Assembly: GCA_964393825.1 (NCBI GenBank) | Contig: CAYMUY010000020.1 | Coordinates: 14,841 to 78,840, forward strand | Length of the DNA: 64,000 nucleotides | DNA from: PFJX01 sp964393825 | GTDB lineage: Bacteria; Pseudomonadota; Gammaproteobacteria; Burkholderiales; Thiobacillaceae | Reading direction: 5' to 3' | Translations under genes and position numbers: made by a program | Part shown: positions 59,618-64,000 of the stretch, one piece after another | How positions within the stretch are numbered: position 1 is the first letter of the stretch | How the letters are laid out: each line of letters opens with the position of its first letter | Notes under the pieces: generated by a model | Told to the model about the DNA's origin: nothing | Databases searched by the model: none | Seen by the model: only the letters and a program-made list of their open reading frames with translations

Positions 59618-60104
59618 CGAACAGTTTCACCACCTGTTGCTCGAAGACCTCGGGCGTCGCCTCGCCGACGATCTTGCCGCGCACCACGCCGTCGCCGTCC
59701 AGCAGCCATGTGGTCGGCAGGGCCTGGACGCCATAGGCGCGCGCGGTGGCGCCCTCGGGATCGAGCAACACCGGATAAGCGATATTTAGAGGCGCGATGA
59801 AAGCCCGCGCGGTCGCCGCGTCCTGTGCCACGTTGACCGCGAGGATCTCGACGCCACGTTCGCGCAGGCGCGCGTAGACCGGCTGCAACGCGGCCATTTC
59901 CTTGCGGCAATAGGGGCACCAGTCCGCCCAGAAGCGGAGGGCCACGACCCGGCCCCGGAAGTCATCCGGCACCTTCACCGCACCGCCCGCCAGGTTGACG
60001 GTCGCGAAGGCGGGGGCGGCGGCGCCGCTGGCCGGCGGCCTGTTCGCCTCCTCGCCGCACCCCGCGAGCAAGATCAGGAAAAAGAGCACACGGAACAGTC
60101 GCAT
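59607..60104 (-). CDS. TlpA-type thioredoxin lipoprotein
   Basis: A 165-residue protein with lipobox LILLAGC (MRLFRVLFFLILLAGCGEEA). The thioredoxin fold carries the active-site CPYC in RFWADWCPYCRKEM, with the cis-Pro near VQALPTTWLLDGDG. Typical of periplasmic TlpA/ResA-like disulfide reductants used in copper-centre or cytochrome c maturation. It sits between a polytopic CxxC protein and a DsbD-like one, which together could form an electron path from the cytoplasm. Confidence 0.92.
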   Translation of the reverse strand: MRLFRVLFFLILLAGCGEEANRPPASGAAAPAFATVNLAGGAVKVPDDFRGRVVALRFWADWCPYCRKEMAALQPVYARLRERGVEILAVNVAQDAATARAFIAPLNIAYPVLLDPEGATARAYGVQALPTTWLLDGDGVVRGKIVGEATPEVFEQQVVKLFDGR

Positions 60105-60105
60105 C

Positions 60106-61098
60106 TCACAGCACCAGATTCGATTGCGCGACGTACACCGCCGCCAACAGCCCGAAACCACCCAGGCCGGCCAGGGCGAGTTTCGCCAGGGCCCGCGCCA
60201 CGCGCGGCGCGTCCCGCCGCAGGCTCGCAGCGCGCACGGCGGTGGCCAGACCGGCGCCGATGCCGGCCGCGGTACCGAGGAACAACGGTGGGTAGAGCAG
60301 CCAGCCGGCGTGGCCGTGCTCGGCCTGCAGCAGGCAGAAGGGGCAATGATGATTGGGCTGCTCGTAGATATAAGGCGCGATGAACGCGACGATGGCGGCC
60401 AGCGCCAACAGGAAATGCAGCGCCGACAGGGCGCCGAAGAGGCGCCCATGGCGGCCGGAGGCGACGAAGACCGCGCCCGCCGCCAGCGTCAGGCCCCAGC
60501 CGAGGAAATACGCCGGCCGCGCCCAGGTCACCGGCAAGGCCGCCATCTCCGCCGCCACCCCGCTGGCCGCCGGCCCGAACAGGCTGCCGCAACAGGACGT
60601 GATGACCTCGGGATTCAGGTTCAGGTAATACCGCCAGAGCAGGACCGCCTGAAGCAACGCCAGCGGTGCCAGCACCAGCAGCAGACGGTATTTGCCGCGG
60701 ATCAGCGGCGAATCCCAGCCCAGGCCATCGAGATGGTCCAGCACCAGCCAGGCCGCGGCCAGGAAGAAACCGCCGAGCATGGCGGCCAGCGCCGGCAGGC
60801 CCCAGGCATTGGCCTTGAGGCTGCCCACCGCGCACATGGCGCCAGTGAAGAACGGCGCCATCGCGTCGGCGTTGTCGACGAACAGCGCCAGCGTCGGCAG
60901 GCCGAGCAGCAAGGACATCGCGACCAGGGTGGACACCAGATAGGTACGCCGTTCCAGGGCAATCTGGCGCTCGCTGCCCAGGGAGGAAGGATTCCAGTGC
61001 CGCAGCAAGCGCAGCGCGAACACCCCTGATGCGAGCAACAGCAGCGCGTTGAGGGTGGCGGCCAGCAGCAGGGCGAGCGCGGCGGGCTGGAAGATCAT
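60106..61098 (-). CDS. Polytopic membrane protein of unknown function with a CxxC motif
   Basis: A 330-residue protein with about nine hydrophobic segments (ALALLLAATLNALLLLASGV and others). The predicted loops contain CCGSLFGPA and, near residue 255, YEQPNHHCPFCLLQAEHGH, a His/Cys cluster likely to bind a metal or act as a redox pair. I do not recognise the family. It overlaps the ABC ATPase gene by 4 bp (ATGA) and lies 1 bp before tlpA, so it belongs to the same unit. A role in metal or electron transfer is inference. Confidence 0.8.
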   Translation of the reverse strand: MIFQPAALALLLAATLNALLLLASGVFALRLLRHWNPSSLGSERQIALERRTYLVSTLVAMSLLLGLPTLALFVDNADAMAPFFTGAMCAVGSLKANAWGLPALAAMLGGFFLAAAWLVLDHLDGLGWDSPLIRGKYRLLLVLAPLALLQAVLLWRYYLNLNPEVITSCCGSLFGPAASGVAAEMAALPVTWARPAYFLGWGLTLAAGAVFVASGRHGRLFGALSALHFLLALAAIVAFIAPYIYEQPNHHCPFCLLQAEHGHAGWLLYPPLFLGTAAGIGAGLATAVRAASLRRDAPRVARALAKLALAGLGGFGLLAAVYVAQSNLVL

Positions 61099-61766
61099 GG
61101 CGCCACCCGTCCGTCACGCACAGCGATGACCCGTTCCACCAGGCCGGCCTCGAATACCAGCGGGTCGTGGCTGGACAGGACCACGGTGCGCCCCTGGGCG
61201 CGCAGGTCGGCCAGAATGGCGAGAATCTGCCGCGACAGGACGCTGTCGAGATGCGCAGTCGGCTCGTCGGCGAGAATGACCATGGGATCGTTGATCAGGG
61301 CGCGGGCGATGGCGACCCGTTGCGCTTCGCCGCCGGACAGCCACTGCGCCTTCGCCTCGGCGCGAGTCGCGAGGCCGAAGCCCTCCAGCAGATGCAGCGC
61401 CCGCGCCCGTATCTGGCGATAGGGCAGCCCGGTCGGCGTCGCCGGCAGCATGACGTTCTCCAGCAGCGAGAGACCGCGGATCAGCTGAAACTGCTGGAAC
61501 ACGAAGCCGAAGGTGGTGCGGCGCAAGCCGGTGAGAAAACGGTCCGGCAGCGCCGAGATGTCCCGGCCATCGAGCCGCACACGGCCGCTGGAAGGCCGCG
61601 TCAGGCCGCCGATCAGGCCCAGCAGCGTGGTTTTTCCGGAGCCGCTGGGCCCGCGCAGCGCGGTCACCCGGCCCGGCTCGATGACGAGGCTGACCTCGCG
61701 CACCGCCTGGAATGCGTTGGGCTGGCCGGCGTTGTAGGTCTTGCTGACCTGGACGAGTTCGATCAT
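61095..61766 (-). CDS. ABC transporter ATP-binding protein (LolD/MacB-type)
   Basis: A 223-residue ATPase: Walker A RGPSGSGKTTLL, Q-loop FVFQQFQLIRGLSLLENVM, signature WLSGGEAQRVAIARAL, Walker B MVILADEPTAHLD and H-loop VVLSSHDP. The start MIELVQVSKTYNAG and the overall pattern fit the LolD/MacB/FtsE-like class that pairs with FtsX-type permeases, such as the one just upstream. Coupled (4-bp overlap) to the downstream membrane gene. Confidence 0.95.
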   Translation of the reverse strand: MIELVQVSKTYNAGQPNAFQAVREVSLVIEPGRVTALRGPSGSGKTTLLGLIGGLTRPSSGRVRLDGRDISALPDRFLTGLRRTTFGFVFQQFQLIRGLSLLENVMLPATPTGLPYRQIRARALHLLEGFGLATRAEAKAQWLSGGEAQRVAIARALINDPMVILADEPTAHLDSVLSRQILAILADLRAQGRTVVLSSHDPLVFEAGLVERVIAVRDGRVAP

Positions 61767-61827
61767 GCCGAACGCCCTCTGTTACAAAGAGGGGAGCCGG
61801 ATCGGAATGCTTCGCGCCAGCCGGCCC

Positions 61828-62964
61828 TCATTCCCGCATCACCTCATCCGGGTCCAGGGTCGCCGCCCGCCAGACCGGCACCACGGTGGCCGCGACAAAG
61901 GGCAGCACGGTGAGGAACGCCAGGGTCGCGATCTGCGCGACATCGACTTGCGGCGTCAACGCGAAGCGCGGATAAAGCACCGACCACCCCTTGAGCACCG
62001 CCGTGAAAAGCGGCGCCTCGGCATGAAAGACATGCACCCAGGCCAGGCTATAGCCGGCCAGGAAGGCGCACAGCGATACCAAGGCGCCTTCCCACAGCTT
62101 CATGCGCAGCACATCGCCGGTATCCCAGCCCAGCGCCTTGAGGATGCCGATCTCGCGCCGCTCCTCGGCGGAGAGGCCGGAGGCCTTGTCCCAGGCCAGC
62201 ACGGCGAAGGCGAGCAGGACGATGGACAGGAAGGTGAGCAGCACGCCCTGGCGCCAGTTGAATGCGGCTTCGTAGGTACGGCGCATCTCCTCACGCGCGA
62301 TCACCCGGGCGCCGGGAAGCCGCTCCAGCACCTTCTCCGCCACCTTCCGCACCTCGCGCGGGTTGGCCACACGCAGGGCGAGATCGGTGTAGCGGTTCGG
62401 CTCGACGCCGAAAAAGGCGCGGAAATCAGCGGCGTTGACCTCGATCAGATCGGCGCTGACCAGTTCCGACGCGCTGGACAGGATGCCGGCGATGGCAAAG
62501 GCCCGCGGCTGGCCATCCGCGGCGCGCAGCGACAGCACATCGCCCACGTCCAGGCCGCGCGCCCGCGCCAGCGTGGCGCCGACCCGAACCTGCCCCACCG
62601 CCGGCGGCGCTTCGAGCGGCACCAGCAAGGTCATGTTGGCGGCCACGACGGGGTCGTAGAAATAGCCCCACAAGCGCCCCTCCGCGCGCCGCACGCCACG
62701 CAGGTTCTCGACCCGCTCCAGCCAGGCCGCCGGCATCAGGTCGTGACGACCGGCGGTCAGCCGCTGCACCACCAGTTCCGGCGCGTCCGCCAGCAACGCC
62801 CGCGCCTCGCGGCGCAGGGCATCGCCATACAGCACCACGGATGCCAGCAGGAACACCAGCAACGCATACACCAGGAACAGGCCGAGGGTGTGCCCGCGTC
62901 GACGCCGCAAGCTCGCCACCGCGAAATCGATCAGGCCGCGCTGCCGTTCAATCCAGGCGTTCAT
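61828..62964 (-). CDS. FtsX/MacB-type ABC transporter permease
   Basis: A 378-residue permease. N-terminal TM at 30-50 (GLFLVYALLVFLLASVVLYG), then a large periplasmic domain (about 60-255) and three C-terminal TM segments (LLTFLSIVLLAFAVLAWDKA, ALVSLCAFLAGYSLAWVHV, QIATLAFLTVLPFVAATVVP). This is the type VII exporter topology. Such systems work mechanically on periplasmic substrates. Its start overlaps the small upstream gene by 17 bp; the partner ATPase is 61 bp downstream. Confidence 0.93.
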   Translation of the reverse strand: MNAWIERQRGLIDFAVASLRRRRGHTLGLFLVYALLVFLLASVVLYGDALRREARALLADAPELVVQRLTAGRHDLMPAAWLERVENLRGVRRAEGRLWGYFYDPVVAANMTLLVPLEAPPAVGQVRVGATLARARGLDVGDVLSLRAADGQPRAFAIAGILSSASELVSADLIEVNAADFRAFFGVEPNRYTDLALRVANPREVRKVAEKVLERLPGARVIAREEMRRTYEAAFNWRQGVLLTFLSIVLLAFAVLAWDKASGLSAEERREIGILKALGWDTGDVLRMKLWEGALVSLCAFLAGYSLAWVHVFHAEAPLFTAVLKGWSVLYPRFALTPQVDVAQIATLAFLTVLPFVAATVVPVWRAATLDPDEVMRE

Positions 62965-63271
62965 GGATGGGCGGCGGCATCAGGCTGCCGGCGGGAAAGT
63001 GCTCCAGCGCCATGGGATGGTCCTGGAATGCGGCATGGGCATCGGCCTGGCTGGCGTGGCGGGCATAGCGCGCCTCGGTGAACAGGGCGGGGTCGGTGAG
63101 ACTGGCCGCGCGCGCCAGTTCCTGGCCACGCCGCGTCGCCGTGTGGCGCTCGTCCGCCAGCCGGGCGCCATCGAGCAGAAGCAGCGCCAATGCCAGCGCG
63201 CTCAGCCCCAGGGCCCATCCGGCCAGGGTGGAGCCTCGTCGCCGCTCAAATCGGAGCATGGCGTGTTTCAC
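62948..63271 (-). CDS. Small membrane-anchored hypothetical protein
   Basis: A 107-residue protein starting with GTG 63271 (an ATG at 63259 is equally possible). The N-terminus is basic (LRFERRRGSTL), then one TM (AGWALGLSALALALLLLDGA), then a mostly charged periplasmic part (RLADERHTATRRGQELARAA, AALTDPALF-type, HPMALEHFPAGSLMPPP). No known domain. It overlaps the ABC permease gene by 17 bp. It could be an accessory subunit or the first membrane segment of a split permease. Confidence in the start is low. Confidence 0.65.
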   Translation of the reverse strand: MKHAMLRFERRRGSTLAGWALGLSALALALLLLDGARLADERHTATRRGQELARAASLTDPALFTEARYARHASQADAHAAFQDHPMALEHFPAGSLMPPPIHERLD

Positions 63272-63371
63272 GCTTGAAACTCACGGCATTTGTTCATCAG
63301 CGAATGCTAATACTTGAGCATCGCCGCATCGCGCGGCATTTTGTCGCACCCGGCTGATCGCCGGATCCGGT

Positions 63372-64000
63372 TCAGCCATCCAGTCGATATGCGACGGGAA
63401 TCTCCAGCCGCGCGCCACCGGGGGGAAGCAGTTGACCGTGCAGCGCGGCGGCGGCTTCATGCAGGAGATGCGTCGCCGCCTGGTCGAGCAGGGGGTAACC
63501 GGAACTCGTGCGCACTTCCGCCTGGCGCAGGTCACCCTCCGCCGCGACTTCAATCAGCAGGGTGACGACCCCCTCCTGGCCCAGGCGACGCGCCGCCGGC
63601 GGATAGCGTCGGTATTCGCGCAATTTTTCCACCAGCGCGGCATACCAGCGTCGCTGCGCCGCCTGGCGGTTCGCCTCCGCCTGACGCGCGGCAATTTCCG
63701 CCGCGGTCGCGCGGGACTCGGCGGTCGGGGCGGTCGCCACAACCTTGGCGGACGCTGTTGTCGCGGGCAAACCCCCGTCCACGGCAAGTGGCGCGGCGAC
63801 CAGGCTGGCCACCACGCTGTTGTCCAGCGCGGCAACGACCGCTGGCGTGGTGTTGGGCATGGACGCCTCCTGGCGAGGCGATACCGGCACGGGTACGGGC
63901 TGCGCTACTGGCGTCGGCGCGGGAAGCGCTGCCTGGCGTGGCGGCATGGGCGGCGGCGCGAGCGTGGGCGCTGGTCTGGCCGGCAGCGCCCGCGCCGGCG
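63372..64000 (-). CDS. TonB-like energy transducer (5' end off the window)
   Basis: The C-terminal 209 codons. A Pro/Ala-rich spacer (PAPTPVAQPVPVPVSP) gives way to an Ala/Val-rich segment and the TonB C-terminal domain: WYAALVEKLREYRRYPPAAR, GVVTLLIEVAAEGDLRQAEV and YPLLDQAATHLLHEAAA. The family links the cytoplasmic-membrane proton-motive force to outer-membrane receptors. The N-terminal membrane anchor and any ExbBD genes lie beyond base 64000. It is first of the right-hand operon, so a TonB-dependent copper receptor of the OprC/NosA type may lie outside the window (inference). Confidence 0.9.
   Translation of the reverse strand, partial: PARALPARPAPTLAPPPMPPRQAALPAPTPVAQPVPVPVSPRQEASMPNTTPAVVAALDNSVVASLVAAPLAVDGGLPATTASAKVVATAPTAESRATAAEIAARQAEANRQAAQRRWYAALVEKLREYRRYPPAARRLGQEGVVTLLIEVAAEGDLRQAEVRTSSGYPLLDQAATHLLHEAAAALHGQLLPPGGARLEIPVAYRLDG

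Overview
The window is a high-GC chromosomal segment, most likely from a betaproteobacterium of the Rhodocyclales/Nitrosomonadales type. Three things point there: the rne / rluC-HAD / Rieske-sppA gene order, a UvrB whose N-terminus resembles betaproteobacterial homologues, and NosL-type copper/denitrification accessory genes. Most genes are housekeeping or signal transduction. I see no prophage, insertion sequence, CRISPR array, rRNA or replication origin. Taxonomy is inferred, not proven.

Layout. 0-5 kb (minus strand): a multi-PAS hybrid-type sensor kinase cut by the left edge, a CheB-CheR-PAS fusion and a universal stress protein. 5-13 kb: an NhaD-like ion transporter, polyphosphate kinase divergent from a CYTH-CHAD triphosphatase/polyphosphate-binding protein, and aconitase A. 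12.9-15.1 kb: a compact island of toxin-antitoxin-like modules (RelE/HigB-type pair, nucleotidyltransferase pair, broken ParE-type pair) lying between acnA and clpB. It is laced with REP-like palindromes, and the acnA terminator is duplicated inside it. 15-23 kb: clpB with a sigma-32-type promoter, an LpxR-like lipid A deacylase, a small repeat protein, OmpH/Skp, a nuclease, an HDOD protein, an FKBP isomerase, a lipoprotein, a VF530 protein and tRNA-Asn. 23-29 kb: an aspartate aminotransferase divergent from uvrB, then a REC-TPR / HATPase / LMW phosphatase run. 29-36.5 kb: rne divergent from rluC-HAD, an HTH-REC regulator with an AT-rich promoter, and Rieske-sppA-rof. 36.7-42.2 kb: a hybrid kinase, serS, mltF and tRNA-Ser(CGA).

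42.8-53.6 kb is the most striking part: six tightly packed co-directional genes, TonB receptor - YfiR - TonB receptor - YfiR - CHASE8-like hybrid histidine kinase - REC-PAS-GGDEF-EAL protein. Junctions are 4-bp overlaps or 1-3 bp gaps. The order reads as a trans-envelope relay from an outer-membrane receptor through a periplasmic repressor and an inner-membrane phosphorelay to c-di-GMP output. The second receptor carries a frameshift.

53.9-64 kb: a sigma-54 enhancer-binding regulator sits divergent from a TauE-like / MgtC-like pair. That pair has a good -24/-12 promoter, and a TGTCA operator cluster lies over the regulator start. Convergent to it is an operon, running leftwards from the right edge, of TonB, a small membrane protein, a MacB/LolD-type ABC permease and ATPase, a CxxC polytopic membrane protein, a TlpA-type thioredoxin, a DsbD/TauE-like protein and two NosL-like proteins. 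It is plausibly a copper delivery system for nitrous oxide reductase or another cuproenzyme, with the receptor and enzyme lying outside the window.
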